Below, one piece after another: positions 36,188 to 45,456 of a stretch of DNA of 64,000 bases. The stretch is from Nocardiopsis alborubida (GTDB lineage: Bacteria > Actinomycetota > Actinomycetes > Streptosporangiales > Streptosporangiaceae). Below the pieces are notes generated by a model. It made no database searches and was not told the origin of the DNA. It worked only from the letters and a program-made list of their open reading frames with translations. Position numbers and translations under genes: made by a program. How positions within the stretch are numbered: position 1 is the first letter of the stretch; every line of letters starts with the position of its first letter. The DNA is taken from positions 1-64,000 of the forward strand of contig NZ_JAAXPG010000006.1 in the NCBI RefSeq assembly GCF_012396365.1, written 5' to 3'.

Positions 36188-37005
36188 GTCTGTTCAGCTT
36201 CGACACCGGTAAACGGCGGGAGTACACCGCGCCCGTCCCGCACCCCAGCGGCGCGCGTCCCCCCGAGCTCCCCGCCCAGCTGGTGCCCCGGCACGTGGCC
36301 GTGGTCATGGACGGCAACGGCCGCTGGGCCAAGGAGCGCGGCCTGGCGCGCACCGAGGGTCACAAGGCCGGTGAGTCCTCGCTCTTCGACGTGATCGAGG
36401 GCGCCCTGGAGATGGGCGTGGCCAACCTGTCCGCCTACGCCTTCTCCACCGAGAACTGGAAGCGCTCGCCCGACGAGGTGCGCTTCCTCATGGGCTTCAA
36501 CCGCGACACCATCCGCAGGCGCCGCGACGAGATGCACGCGCGCGGGGTCCGCATCAGGTGGGCCGGGCGCGCGGGTCGGCTGTGGAAGAGCGTCATCCGC
36601 GAGCTCCAGGACGCGGAGGAGATGACCAAGGACAACACCGCGCTCACCCTCCAGTTCTGCGTGAACTACGGCGGCCAGGCCGAGATCGTCGACGCCGCGC
36701 GCGAGCTGGCCCGCAGGGCGGCGGCGGGACTGATCTCCCCGGACAAGATCACCGAGGACACCCTCGCACAGCACCTCTACGCCCCCGACGTGCCGCCCGT
36801 GGACCTGTTCGTGCGCTCCTCCGGCGAGCAGCGCACGTCCAACTTCCTCCTCTGGCAGTCCGCCTACGCCGAGTTCGTCTTCCTGGACACGCTCTGGCCC
36901 GACTTCGACCGCCGCGACCTGTGGCGGGCCTGTGAGATCTACGCGAGCCGGGACCGCCGCTACGGCGGTGCCGTGCCCAACCCCGTGTCGGAGGAGAAGA
37001 AGTGA
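36184..37005 (+). CDS. uppS: isoprenyl (polyprenyl) diphosphate synthase, UppS family
   Basis: 273 residues from TTG 36184, five bases after GGAG and overlapping the recO stop. A cis-prenyltransferase making long-chain polyprenyl diphosphate for cell-wall carriers. Motifs: [17 protein letters not shown] (catalytic Asp about residue 44), [41 protein letters not shown], and the C-terminal [20 protein letters not shown] with DTLWPDF. Coupled to recO, an arrangement conserved in actinobacteria. Confidence 0.96.
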   Translation: MSLFSFDTGKRREYTAPVPHPSGARPPELPAQLVPRHVAVVMDGNGRWAKERGLARTEGHKAGESSLFDVIEGALEMGVANLSAYAFSTENWKRSPDEVRFLMGFNRDTIRRRRDEMHARGVRIRWAGRAGRLWKSVIRELQDAEEMTKDNTALTLQFCVNYGGQAEIVDAARELARRAAAGLISPDKITEDTLAQHLYAPDVPPVDLFVRSSGEQRTSNFLLWQSAYAEFVFLDTLWPDFDRRDLWRACEIYASRDRRYGGAVPNPVSEEKK

Positions 37006-37802
37006 TGGCAGGTTCGGACGGTCCGCTGCTCAGGCCGGGCATGTCGCTCGTCTCGGTGGGTGACAGCTTCACCGAGGGCGTGGGCGACCCCTACCCGGAG
37101 CCGGGCGCGGGCTTCCGCGGCTGGGCCGACCGGCTGGCCGAGCACCTGGCGGACGACCTGGGCGAGGTCCTGTACGCGAACCTGGCGGTGCGCGGCAAGC
37201 TCATGCGCCAGATCGTCACCGACCAGATCCCGCCCGCCCTGGCGATGGCCCCGGACCTGGTCACCCTGAGCGCGGGCGGCAACGACCTGCTGCGCCCTGG
37301 CGGGGACCCCGAGCGGATGGCCAGGATCCTGGACCACACGGTGGGCCGCCTGCGCGCCGCGGGGAGCCAGGTCGTGCTCTTCACCGGCGTCAACGTCACC
37401 ACGGGCTACATGCGCGGCACCATCGGCCTGTTCGCGCGCTACTACATGCACGTGCGCGCCGTCGCCGACAAGCACGGCTGCCTCCTGGTGGACCAGTGGC
37501 CGATGGAGGTGCTCACCGACTCCCGCGCCTGGGACGATGACCGGCTGCACATGTCCCCCGAGGGGCACCGCCGCCTGGCGCTGCGCGTGGCCGAGGTGCT
37601 GGGCGTACCGGTGGCGGAGCGCTGGGACGATCCGTGGCCGGACAGCGAACCGGTCGGCTGGGCCCGTGCGCGCAGGGAGGACCTGACCTGGGTCAGGGAG
37701 TCGCTCGGCCCGTGGATCGGCCGCCGTCTGACGGGGCGCTCCTCCGGCGACACGGTCACCGCCAAGCGCCCGGAGCTGACCCGGATCACCAAGGACCGCT
37801 GA
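37005..37802 (+). CDS. SGNH/GDSL hydrolase, first of a tandem pair
   Basis: 265 residues from ATG 37005, which shares its first base with the uppS stop; GGAGG is nine bases upstream and GTG 37002 is an alternative. SGNH blocks: I VSVGDSFTEGVGDP (Ser about 21), II Gly in YANLAVRGK, III SAGGNDLL, V DDDRLHMSPEGHRRLA with catalytic Asp/His. No signal peptide is seen, so it is probably cytoplasmic. The C-terminal PWIGRRLTGRSSGD is shared with the next gene. Substrate unknown. Confidence 0.9.
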   Translation: MAGSDGPLLRPGMSLVSVGDSFTEGVGDPYPEPGAGFRGWADRLAEHLADDLGEVLYANLAVRGKLMRQIVTDQIPPALAMAPDLVTLSAGGNDLLRPGGDPERMARILDHTVGRLRAAGSQVVLFTGVNVTTGYMRGTIGLFARYYMHVRAVADKHGCLLVDQWPMEVLTDSRAWDDDRLHMSPEGHRRLALRVAEVLGVPVAERWDDPWPDSEPVGWARARREDLTWVRESLGPWIGRRLTGRSSGDTVTAKRPELTRITKDR

Positions 37803-37894
37803 CCGTCGCTCCGGTGTGAGGTGGCTCCCAAAACGCCGGAAACGATCAACCTACTGTCGCGTAACCCTGGCGCGGAGTTGGATGATCGGGCATT

Positions 37895-38707
37895 ATGAGC
37901 GGTTTTGGGACGAACTTGGTGCACCGGGACATCCTGTCCTACGTCGCCCTCGGTGACAGCTTCACCGAGGGCATGAGCGACCCCTATCCGGACGGCGGCG
38001 GCGCGCCCGACGGCCGCTACCGGGGGTGGGCCGACCGCCTGGCCGAGCACCTCGCCGACCACGTCGCGGAGGTGCGCTACGCCAACCTCGCGGTGCGCGG
38101 CAAGCTCATCGGCCAGGTCGCCGAGGAGCAGGTCCCCCGGGCGGTGGAGCTCTCGCCGGACCTGATCACGCTGTGCGCGGGCGGCAACGACATCATCCGC
38201 CCCGGCAGCGACCCCGACGCCGTGGCCGTGGCCTTCGCCGCGGCGGTGGAGGAGCTCAGCCGGACCGGCGCGCGCATCGTGGTCTTCACCGGGTTCGACA
38301 CCAACTGGCAGCCGGTGATGCGCCACATGCGCGGCCGGATCGCCACGTACAACATGCACCTGCGGGCCATCGCGGACCGCTACGGCTGCGACGTGGTGGA
38401 CGTGTGGAGCATGCGGGTCCTGGACGACGCCCGCGCCTGGAGCTGGGACCGCCTGCACCTGTCCCCGGAGGGCCACCGCCGTATGGCGCTGCGCGTGGCC
38501 GAGGTGCTCGGGGTGCCCGTCGAAGGCGACTGGAAGCAGCCGTGGCCGCCCGCCGACCCGCGTGACTGGCGCTCCGCCCGCCAGGAGGACCTGCACTGGG
38601 CGCGCGAGTTCCTGGTGCCGTGGATCGGCCGCCGCCTCACCGGGCGCTCCTCGGGAGACAACGTCAGTCCCAAGCGTCCCAGCCTGGACCCGCTGCGCCG
38701 GGACTGA
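37895..38707 (+). CDS. SGNH/GDSL hydrolase, second of a tandem pair
   Basis: 270 residues, clearly a paralogue of the preceding gene over its full length. Blocks: VALGDSFTEGMSDPYP, YANLAVRGKLIGQV, CAGGNDIIRPGSDP, and WDRLHLSPEGHRRMALRVAEVLGVPV. The same PWIGRRLTGRSSGD tail occurs near the C-terminus. ATG 37895 has only a weak ribosome site and lies 92 bases after the first gene, so it may have its own promoter. Such acyl hydrolases act on esters; the substrate is unknown. Confidence 0.9.
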   Translation: MSGFGTNLVHRDILSYVALGDSFTEGMSDPYPDGGGAPDGRYRGWADRLAEHLADHVAEVRYANLAVRGKLIGQVAEEQVPRAVELSPDLITLCAGGNDIIRPGSDPDAVAVAFAAAVEELSRTGARIVVFTGFDTNWQPVMRHMRGRIATYNMHLRAIADRYGCDVVDVWSMRVLDDARAWSWDRLHLSPEGHRRMALRVAEVLGVPVEGDWKQPWPPADPRDWRSARQEDLHWAREFLVPWIGRRLTGRSSGDNVSPKRPSLDPLRRD

Positions 38708-38748
38708 CGCCGTACCGGGGCGGCGCGCCGCGCCGCCCCGGTACGGCG
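38708..38748. terminator. bidirectional terminator between the SGNH gene and zur
   Basis: A perfect inverted repeat with 20-base arms: 38708-38727 (CGCCGTACCGGGGCGGCGCG) and 38729-38748. It lies between convergent genes. Confidence 0.9.
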
Positions 38749-38810
38749 AACCGGTCGCCGTGTCCTCGGTCATCACGGAGCGGACCGACCGGCCGTGACC
38801 GCGGCTCCGC

Positions 38811-39182
38811 CTAGGAGCAGTTGGCGCAGGTCCCGAAGACCTCGACGGTGTGCGTCACACCGGTGAAGCCGTGCTGGGCGCCCATCTCGGCGGCCCACTT
38901 CTCCACCGTGGGGCCCTCGATCTCCACCGCGGTCGCGCACACCCGGCACACGATGTGGTGGTGGTGGCTCTCGGTGTCGCACGCCCGGTAGACGGCCTCG
39001 CCCTCATCGGTGCGCAGCACGTCCACCTCACCGGAGTCGCTCAGCGCCTGGAGCGCCCGGTAGACGGTGGTCAGGCCGATCTTGGAACCGTCGGCGCGCA
39101 GGTCCGCGTACAGGTCCTGGGCGCTGCGGAAACCGGTGGAACCGGTCAGCGCCTCGCGGACCGCCTCGCGTCGTGTACTCAT
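38811..39182 (-). CDS. zur: Fur family zinc uptake regulator Zur
   Basis: 123 residues. A winged helix with FRSAQDLYADLRADGSKIGLTTVYRALQAL (split match, about 18-47), then metal sites: HHHHIVCRVC (about residues 73-82) and C-terminal CANC. The extended His run and two CxxC pairs match actinobacterial Zur. It is last in the minus-strand operon znuC-znuB-zur, with its ATG overlapping the znuB stop. Zur with zinc would bind the box before znuC, so the operon is self-regulated. Confidence 0.9.
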   Translation of the reverse strand: MSTRREAVREALTGSTGFRSAQDLYADLRADGSKIGLTTVYRALQALSDSGEVDVLRTDEGEAVYRACDTESHHHHIVCRVCATAVEIEGPTVEKWAAEMGAQHGFTGVTHTVEVFGTCANCS

Positions 39183-40081
39183 GGTCTCACCCTCCCCCGC
39201 TCAGTCTGGGGCATCGTACCGGTCAAACCCTCACCGGCGGGATCGAAGGACGCCGCGGAGCGGCGCCCGGAGGTGCGGCGCAGCACGCCGCCGACTGCCA
39301 CGGCCACGCCGAAGACGGCCAGGGCCAGTAGCACGATCGTCGCGCCGGGGGAGAGTTCGGCGTAGAAGGACGTGGTCAGGCCGCCCACCGAGGACAGCAG
39401 TCCGATCAGCACGGCCAGGAGCATCGTCACCCGGAAGCTCTTGGTGAGCTGCTGGGCTGCGGCGACCGGGACGATCATCAGCGCGCTCACCATGAGCACA
39501 CCGACCACGCGCATCGCGATCACCACCGTCAGCGCGGCGGTCACGGCGAGGAGCACGCTCAGGAAGCGCACCGGCAGCCCGTGGGCCCGCGCCACCTCCT
39601 CGTCCTGGCAGAGCACGAACAGCTCGCGGCCGAACACCGCCACCACCGCGACCACTCCGGCGGCGAGCACGCCCACCACCCACAGGTCGGACTCCTCCAC
39701 CGTGCTCACCGAACCGAACAGGTAGGAGACCAGCGTGGCGTTGCTCGCCCCGGGCGTGAGCCCGATGAGCAGCACGCCACCCGCGATGCCGCCGTAGAAC
39801 AGCAGTGCCAGGGCCACGTCCCCGCTGGTGCGGGCGCGCACCCGCACCAGTTCGATGAGCACGGCGCCCAGCGTGGCCACCACGGCCGCGGTGAGCACCG
39901 GCGAGGTGCTGGTGAGCAGGCCCAGCGCCACCCCGGTCAGGGCGACGTGGCCGATCCCGTCGCCCAGCAGGGCCAGGCGCCGCTGGACGAGGTAGGTGCC
40001 GATGACGGGGGTGACCAGGCCGACGAGCACCGCCGCGATCAGCGCGCGTCGCATGAACTCGTAGTGGAGCAGCTCAGTCAC
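39179..40081 (-). CDS. znuB: zinc ABC transporter permease ZnuB
   Basis: 300 residues with about eight membrane segments, ABC-3 family. Typical features: LLHYEFMRRALIAAVLVGLVTPVIGTYLVQRRLALLGDGIGHVALTGVALG near the N-terminus (overall match, shown split in parts as GTYLVQRRLALLGDGI), and GVLMVSALMIVPVAAAQQL in the sixth segment. Its start overlaps the znuC end by eight bases. It provides the membrane channel for high-affinity zinc uptake. Confidence 0.94.
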   Translation of the reverse strand: MTELLHYEFMRRALIAAVLVGLVTPVIGTYLVQRRLALLGDGIGHVALTGVALGLLTSTSPVLTAAVVATLGAVLIELVRVRARTSGDVALALLFYGGIAGGVLLIGLTPGASNATLVSYLFGSVSTVEESDLWVVGVLAAGVVAVVAVFGRELFVLCQDEEVARAHGLPVRFLSVLLAVTAALTVVIAMRVVGVLMVSALMIVPVAAAQQLTKSFRVTMLLAVLIGLLSSVGGLTTSFYAELSPGATIVLLALAVFGVAVAVGGVLRRTSGRRSAASFDPAGEGLTGTMPQTERGRVRP

Positions 40082-40907
40082 GGCCGGGCACCTCTAGTCG
40101 GATCATCTCCGCGGCCGTGGCGCCCGCGGAGTCGGGAGCGTTGGGGTCGGGGTGGGGATGCTGGTGCTCGTGTCCGGGCCGCGCGCACTCGCCGGTGGGA
40201 GCGGGGGCGGCGCCGTCGTGCACCACGCGGCCCGACTCCAGCACCACGGCGCGCTCGATCACGTTCTCCAGCGGGCCCAGTTCGTGCAGGACCAGGACCA
40301 CGGTCGCGCCGCGCTCGCGCAGGCGGGCGATGGTCTCGGCCAGCGCGCGCTGGTTCTCGGCGTCCACACCGGCCATGGGCTCGTCCATGACGAAGGTGTC
40401 GGGCCGCCCGGCCAGGGCGCGGGCGATGAGCACGCGCTGCTGCTGGCCGCCGGAGAGCTCGCGTACCGCGTCGCGGCCCCGGTCGGCCAGTCCGACGGTC
40501 TCCAGGGCCTCGTCGACGGCCGCGCGGTCGGCGCGGGTGGGCAGGGACAGGCGGCGGCGCGAGGCGACCTGCCCGGAGGCGACGATCTCGCGGACGGTGG
40601 CGGGGACGGCGCCTCCGGCGGTGAGCCGCTGGGGCACGTAGCCGATCCGGCGCCAGGAGCGGAACCTGCGCAGCGGGACGCCGTGCACCAGGACCTCGCC
40701 GGAGATCAGGGGCACGATGCCCAGCATCGACCGCATCAGGGTGGACTTGCCGGAGCCGTTGGGACCCAGCACGGCCATCGTCTGGCCCGCGGGCACGTCG
40801 ACGCTCACACCGTCGAGTACGGGGACCCCGTCGTAGGCCACGCGTGCGTCGACGGCCTGGAAGGCGGGCGGCGCGTCGCCCGCTACGGCCGTGAACTGGT
40901 CAGACAC
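40074..40907 (-). CDS. znuC: zinc ABC transporter ATP-binding protein ZnuC
   Basis: 277 residues. Walker A GPNGSGKS (about residues 48-55), signature LSGGQQQRVLIARAL, Walker B FVMDEPMAGVD, and a switch His in LVLHELG. The C-terminal tail is histidine-rich (HEHQHPHPD), a possible zinc ligand. GTG 40907 lies six bases after a near-perfect -10, so the mRNA is probably leaderless. It is first in znuC-znuB-zur; no znuA-type binding-protein gene is in the window. Confidence 0.94.
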   Translation of the reverse strand: MSDQFTAVAGDAPPAFQAVDARVAYDGVPVLDGVSVDVPAGQTMAVLGPNGSGKSTLMRSMLGIVPLISGEVLVHGVPLRRFRSWRRIGYVPQRLTAGGAVPATVREIVASGQVASRRRLSLPTRADRAAVDEALETVGLADRGRDAVRELSGGQQQRVLIARALAGRPDTFVMDEPMAGVDAENQRALAETIARLRERGATVVLVLHELGPLENVIERAVVLESGRVVHDGAAPAPTGECARPGHEHQHPHPDPNAPDSAGATAAEMIRLEVPGRD

Positions 40908-40913
40908 CGTTCC

Positions 40914-40942
40914 ATTATCACGAAAACGAAAATGATTGTCAA
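40914..40942 (-). promoter_or_regulatory. znuC promoter overlapped by a Zur box
   Basis: On the minus strand TTGACA (40937-40942), a 17-base spacer and GATAAT (40914-40919) form an almost ideal promoter. CGAAAATGATTGTCA (40927-40941, plus strand) is a 7-1-7 near-palindrome close to the actinobacterial Zur consensus TGAAAATGATTTTCA and covers the -35 and spacer, so Zur binding would block polymerase. Confidence 0.82.
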
Positions 40943-40979
40943 AATATGACGGATTCGTGATCTTCTCGGTGCCGCCGGG

Positions 40980-41351
40980 TCAGTAGCCCAGGACCCGCGC
41001 CACCGCCAGCACCAGCACGACCACCACCATGAGCACCCGCGCCGCCCGCGGCTGGCCGCCGAGGGAGGGCCAGGTCAGGAAGGCCAGCCACGCGACGAAC
41101 ACCGCGACCAGCAGCAGGCACACCGCGCCGACCGGGCCGGGCGCCATCAGCCCCGCGATGAACAGGGCGCCCACCACCAGCGGCGCCAGCCACCGGGGGC
41201 CCTGGTGCAGCCACACGAGCGGCACCGCGCTGCGCTCCTCCACCGCCCTGCGCAGTCCGCCCGCCCCCCTCGCGCGGGGGGAGTCCCCCTCGCGCCGGGG
41301 CCGGTCCTGCTCTGGACGCCGCTTCTCGTCACCGTGTTCGGGAGGGGCCAT
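40980..41351 (-). CDS. small hydrophobic membrane protein (DUF6703-like)
   Basis: 123 residues from ATG 41351; the frame is open to 41414 and the start is uncertain because no clear ribosome site is seen. The N-terminal third is charged (EHGDEKRRPEQDRPRREG). Two or three membrane segments follow: LAPLVVGALFIAGLMA, VGAVCLLLVAVFVAWLAFL and VLMVVVVLVLAVARVLG. It resembles a short conserved actinobacterial membrane protein found near glyS/znu genes. Function unknown. Confidence 0.65.
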   Translation of the reverse strand: MAPPEHGDEKRRPEQDRPRREGDSPRARGAGGLRRAVEERSAVPLVWLHQGPRWLAPLVVGALFIAGLMAPGPVGAVCLLLVAVFVAWLAFLTWPSLGGQPRAARVLMVVVVLVLAVARVLGY

Positions 41352-41563
41352 GCTGTCCGTGTCCGCTTCTGGTCCGTGCCGCCGCCGGACAGGTCCGCGC
41401 GGGGGCGCGCCCATCCGGAAAGGGTGGGCGCTGGGTCCGCCGGGCCTGTGATAGTTGTGTCCTGAACCCTAGTGCAGGGCCCCGGCCCGCCGCCGGGCGC
41501 CGGTGCGGGTCCGCCGGATGTCTTCCCCCGCCTTCCGTGCGGTGCACGGTCATCGGTACCGTG

Positions 41564-41611
41564 TTGACTCTTAGTCACAAAAGTTTCGCTTTCAGTTGTT
41601 AGTCGTATGAT
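41564..41611 (+). promoter_or_regulatory. AT-rich promoter region of the TagF-like gene
   Basis: TTGACT (41564-41569) and TATGAT (41606-41611) lie in an AT-rich island; TATGAT is a good -10 but its partner -35 is unclear. CTTAGTC (41570-41576) and GTTAGTC (41598-41604) are direct repeats 28 bases apart that could bind a regulator. The rest of the 325-base gap shows nothing. Confidence 0.5.
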
Positions 41612-41676
41612 GCACGCGGCCAGCGCGCCCAGTCGCCCGCGCGGCCCGTCGAACCCTCCGGAGGGTGTCAACTTCC

Positions 41677-44600
41677 GTGCCCGAAGCCACTGTCATCGTG
41701 ACGTTCGACGTCACCGAGCCCCACCTACAGCACTGCCTCGACTCCCTGGCCCGCCAGCGCGACGACGGCGGGACCGGCGAGCCACGGGCGGACACGCAGG
41801 TGGTCCTGGTCCCCGTCCGCGACGGTGACCGCCTCCGCGCCGACGGAGCCGAGCCCGCGGTCGAACCCGCGGTCGAACCCGCCTCCGAGACCCCCGACGC
41901 CGAGTCCGGCGGTGACGAGGACACCGCCGAGACCCCCGACGCCGACACCCGCGGGGAGGAGGACGAGCAGGGGGACGAGGCCGTCGAGCCCGCCCGTGAG
42001 GACGCGCTCGCCGTCGCCGCCGCGTTCGCCGCCTCGCCGCCGCCCGGCCTCACCGCCGTGCTCCTGCCCGGCGGGCCCGCCCCCGACCGCCCCGCCGCCC
42101 GCGCCCGCGGCGCCGCCGCCGCGCACGGCACCCACCTGCTCTTCCTGGAGGGCTCCGACGCCCTCACCGGCTACGCCCTGGCCTACCTCCTGCGCAGCGC
42201 GGGCGACACCCGCTCGGACCTGGTCGTCGGCAACGCGTACAGGTTCGACGAACTGGGCGCCTCCCCCTCCAAGGCGCACCGCAGGTCCTGCGGCAGGCAC
42301 CGCATGGCCGAGGACCCCCGCGCCGTCCCCGGGCTGGCCGCGGACGCCACCCTGGGCAACAAGCTCTGGCGCAGGGGGTTCTGGGACTCCCTGCCCGACC
42401 ACGCCCTCGATCCCGAGGACGCCGACCTGGGCCTGCGCCGGGCCGCCCTGTCCGCTGAGACCGTGGACACCCTGCCCGGCCCCGTCCTGCTCATGCGCCG
42501 GCGCGAGGCCGCCCTCCCGCCCCTGGACAAGGCCGTGCTCACACGGCGCCTCACCGCGATGGGAGACCTCGCCGCCGACCTCGCCAGCACCGACCGCGAG
42601 CTGTGGGACCGCACCCTGCTCAGCGGCGAGCTGCACCAGCTCCTCATGCGCCTGGACGACGCCGACGAGGAGGTCCGCGAGGCCGTCGTCGACCTGCTCA
42701 ACGCCTACCTCGACCACGTGCCCGCGCGCCTCCTGCGCGGCCTCAACGTGCTCGACCGACTCCTGTACCACCTGGTGCGCAAGCGGCGCACGGCCGACGT
42801 CCTGGAGGTCGCGACCTTCGCCAAGAGCGTCGAGATCAAGAAGGCCACCGTCGTGCGGCGCGGCCTCGGCTACTACGTCAGCTACCCCTTCTTCGAGTCG
42901 CGGGACCCCGCCCGGGCGGTGCCGCGCGAGGTGTACCGGCTCCGAGAGGACATCCGGGTCCGCCAGAAGACCGAGGACGTCCGCTGGTCGAACGGCCGCC
43001 TGCACGTCAGCGGCCGCGTCGGCATCCGCCACCTGCGCGCCCGCAGACGCTGGCAGCAGCACCTGGCGGCCTTCGCCGTCAACACCTCCACCCGCCGCCG
43101 CGTCCGCGTGCCCGTGCACGTGCGACTCGCCGCCGAGTACCGCCTCCCCGACGTCATCGACGCCGCCCGCCACGACCACGGGGGCTTCACCGTCGTCGTC
43201 GACCCCCGCAAGCTGCGCTCCTCCGGCGGGTGGGAGCCCGGCGACTGGAAGCTGGAGCTGGTCGTCCTCAACCGCGGGATCACCCGCCGCAGGATCGTCG
43301 CCAACCCCGTCCCCGGTCCGCCCGAGCGCCCGGGCTACCACCGTGTGGACGGGGACGTGTGGGTGCGCCCGCACTGGAGCAGGGACCGCCAGCTGCTGAT
43401 CAGCGTCGAACCGGCCCGTGCGCGCGTCACCGAGCACCGCTTCGACGCCCGCACCGGTGCGCTGGAGCTGGAGGGGGAGCTGGTGTCCGCGCCCGCGGCC
43501 GAGGCCACCGGGCTGCGCCTGACCCGCCGCCCCGGCACCGCCGTGCTCACCTACCCGGCCACCGTCCACGGCGGCCGCGTCACCGCCCGCGTGCGCGCCG
43601 ACGAGCTCTTCGACCGCAGCGTCACCGAGTGCGGCGGCGTGATCCGCCAGGAGGAGTGGGACGCCCACCTGGTCACCCCGGACGGACAGGCCGTAGCCCT
43701 GATCCTGCCCGACGAGGCGGCCACCACCGCCTACACCGCAGAGGACCGCCACCGCGAGCTGGCCGTGCTGCGCACCGCGACCGGTCACCTCAAGCTGCGC
43801 GCGGGCCACGCCCGACCCGTGGTCGACCGCGCCCGCTGGGAGGGACGCGCCCTGCTGCTGGAGGGGGAGTTCTCCGCCGACGCCGACCTGGGCCTGGTCG
43901 CCCGGGCGCGCGGCCGCGACGAGGAGCACCCGCTGCGGGTGGAGCGCTCCGGCAGCCGCTTCACGGCCCGGTTCGCCCCCGCCGACATCCCCACCCTGTC
44001 CGGTGGGCTGTCCCTGCCCGCGGGCACCTACCAGCTGTGGGGCCGGGTCAGCGACACCGCCGGGGGCGGCGCCGACGCGACGGACGTGGGCGTGGAGTTC
44101 TCCGACGCGCTCATCCCCGGCCTGCCGCTGGAGATGCAGACCAGCGAGCGCGCCTACACCCTCTCCTGCCAGGGGCGCGGCGTCCCCGTGCTCCGGGTGG
44201 GCAGCGACCTGCGCCCCGCCGAGCGCGGCACCTTCGCCCAGCGCGAGCTGCGCGAGCGCCACTACCCGGCCCGGCGCCGCGAGCCCGTCACCGAGGGCGT
44301 GCTCTTCGACAGCTACACCGGCCGCCAGTGCTCCGACAGCCCGCGGAGCGTCTACGCGGAGCTGCGGGGGAGGGCGCGCTGGGCGGAGTACCCGATGTCG
44401 TGGCTGGTCGCCGACGGCCAGGTGCGCCTGCCCGACGACCTGACCGCGGTCCGGCACCGGGGCAGGGAGTACTACGAGGAGCTGGCCCGCACCCGTTACC
44501 TGGTCACCAACTCCCGCCAGCCCCCGTGGTTCCACCGCCGCCCCGACCAGGTGGTCGTGCAGACCTGGCACGGCTCGATGCTCAAGCGGATCGGCTTCGA

Positions 44601-45378
44601 CATCGAGAACATCCGCGGCAAGTCGCGCGACTACTTCGACAAGCTCGCCTGGGAGACCGCGCAGTGGGACTACCTGGTCTCGCCGAGCCCGTGGGCGACC
44701 CCGATCCTGCGCAGCGCCTTCCGCTTCGAGGGCGAGGTGCTGGAGACCGGCTACCCGCGCAACGACATCTTCTTCGCACCCGACCGTGAGGCCGTCGCCG
44801 AGCGCACCCGCCGAAGGCTCGGCCTGCCGGAGGGGAAGAAGGTGGTGCTGTACGCGCCGACCTGGCGCGACGACAAGTACTACACGCGCGGCAGGCACAA
44901 GCTGGACCTGCACCTGGACCTGCGCCGGATGTACGACAAGCTCGGCGACGACCACGTGCTGCTGGTGCGCAGGCACCCGCGGGTGGTGGACAGCGTGCCC
45001 ATCGTGGGCAGGGACTTCGTTTACGACGTGTCCCTCTACCCCGAGATCATGGAGCTCTTCCTCATCACCGACGTGCTCGTCACGGACTACTCGTCGATGA
45101 TGTTCGACTTCGCCAACACCGGTCGGCCGATGCTCTTCTTCACCTACGACCTGGAGAGCTACCGGGACAACCTGCGCGGGTTCTACTTCGACTTCGAGGA
45201 GACCGCGCCGGGCCCGCTGCTGACCGAGTCCGACCAGGTCGTCGAGGCCCTGCTGGACATCGACGAGGTGGCCCGGCGCAGCGGGGCCGCCTACCGGTCG
45301 TTCGTGGAGCGGTTCTGCCCGCTCGACGACGGCCACGCCGCGTCCCGGGTCGTGGACCGGGTCTTCGGCGGGGAGTGA
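41677..45378 (+). CDS. TagF-like CDP-glycerol glycerophosphotransferase, very large
   Basis: 1233 residues from GTG 41677 (GGAGG twelve bases upstream; GTG 41665 is an alternative). The C-terminal 400 residues are the glycerophosphotransferase domain: QVVVQTWHGSMLKRIGFD, VLYAPTWRDDKYY, VLLVRRHPRVVD and VLVTDYSSMMFDFANTGRP. The N-terminus (EATVIVTFDVTEPHLQHCLDSL) looks like a truncated GT2 glycosyltransferase with an acidic Pro/Glu insert (AVEPAVEPASETPDAE). The middle is beta-rich and unassigned. It probably polymerises teichoic-acid-like wall glycopolymers. No export genes are adjacent. Confidence 0.85.
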   Translation: MPEATVIVTFDVTEPHLQHCLDSLARQRDDGGTGEPRADTQVVLVPVRDGDRLRADGAEPAVEPAVEPASETPDAESGGDEDTAETPDADTRGEEDEQGDEAVEPAREDALAVAAAFAASPPPGLTAVLLPGGPAPDRPAARARGAAAAHGTHLLFLEGSDALTGYALAYLLRSAGDTRSDLVVGNAYRFDELGASPSKAHRRSCGRHRMAEDPRAVPGLAADATLGNKLWRRGFWDSLPDHALDPEDADLGLRRAALSAETVDTLPGPVLLMRRREAALPPLDKAVLTRRLTAMGDLAADLASTDRELWDRTLLSGELHQLLMRLDDADEEVREAVVDLLNAYLDHVPARLLRGLNVLDRLLYHLVRKRRTADVLEVATFAKSVEIKKATVVRRGLGYYVSYPFFESRDPARAVPREVYRLREDIRVRQKTEDVRWSNGRLHVSGRVGIRHLRARRRWQQHLAAFAVNTSTRRRVRVPVHVRLAAEYRLPDVIDAARHDHGGFTVVVDPRKLRSSGGWEPGDWKLELVVLNRGITRRRIVANPVPGPPERPGYHRVDGDVWVRPHWSRDRQLLISVEPARARVTEHRFDARTGALELEGELVSAPAAEATGLRLTRRPGTAVLTYPATVHGGRVTARVRADELFDRSVTECGGVIRQEEWDAHLVTPDGQAVALILPDEAATTAYTAEDRHRELAVLRTATGHLKLRAGHARPVVDRARWEGRALLLEGEFSADADLGLVARARGRDEEHPLRVERSGSRFTARFAPADIPTLSGGLSLPAGTYQLWGRVSDTAGGGADATDVGVEFSDALIPGLPLEMQTSERAYTLSCQGRGVPVLRVGSDLRPAERGTFAQRELRERHYPARRREPVTEGVLFDSYTGRQCSDSPRSVYAELRGRARWAEYPMSWLVADGQVRLPDDLTAVRHRGREYYEELARTRYLVTNSRQPPWFHRRPDQVVVQTWHGSMLKRIGFDIENIRGKSRDYFDKLAWETAQWDYLVSPSPWATPILRSAFRFEGEVLETGYPRNDIFFAPDREAVAERTRRRLGLPEGKKVVLYAPTWRDDKYYTRGRHKLDLHLDLRRMYDKLGDDHVLLVRRHPRVVDSVPIVGRDFVYDVSLYPEIMELFLITDVLVTDYSSMMFDFANTGRPMLFFTYDLESYRDNLRGFYFDFEETAPGPLLTESDQVVEALLDIDEVARRSGAAYRSFVERFCPLDDGHAASRVVDRVFGGE

Positions 45379-45456
45379 TCCGTGCCTCCCGGGGGAGGGT
45401 CGCCCGGAGCGGGACCGGCGCCTGTGGACAACCGTCCGGCGGCCTCCCGGGTGGGC

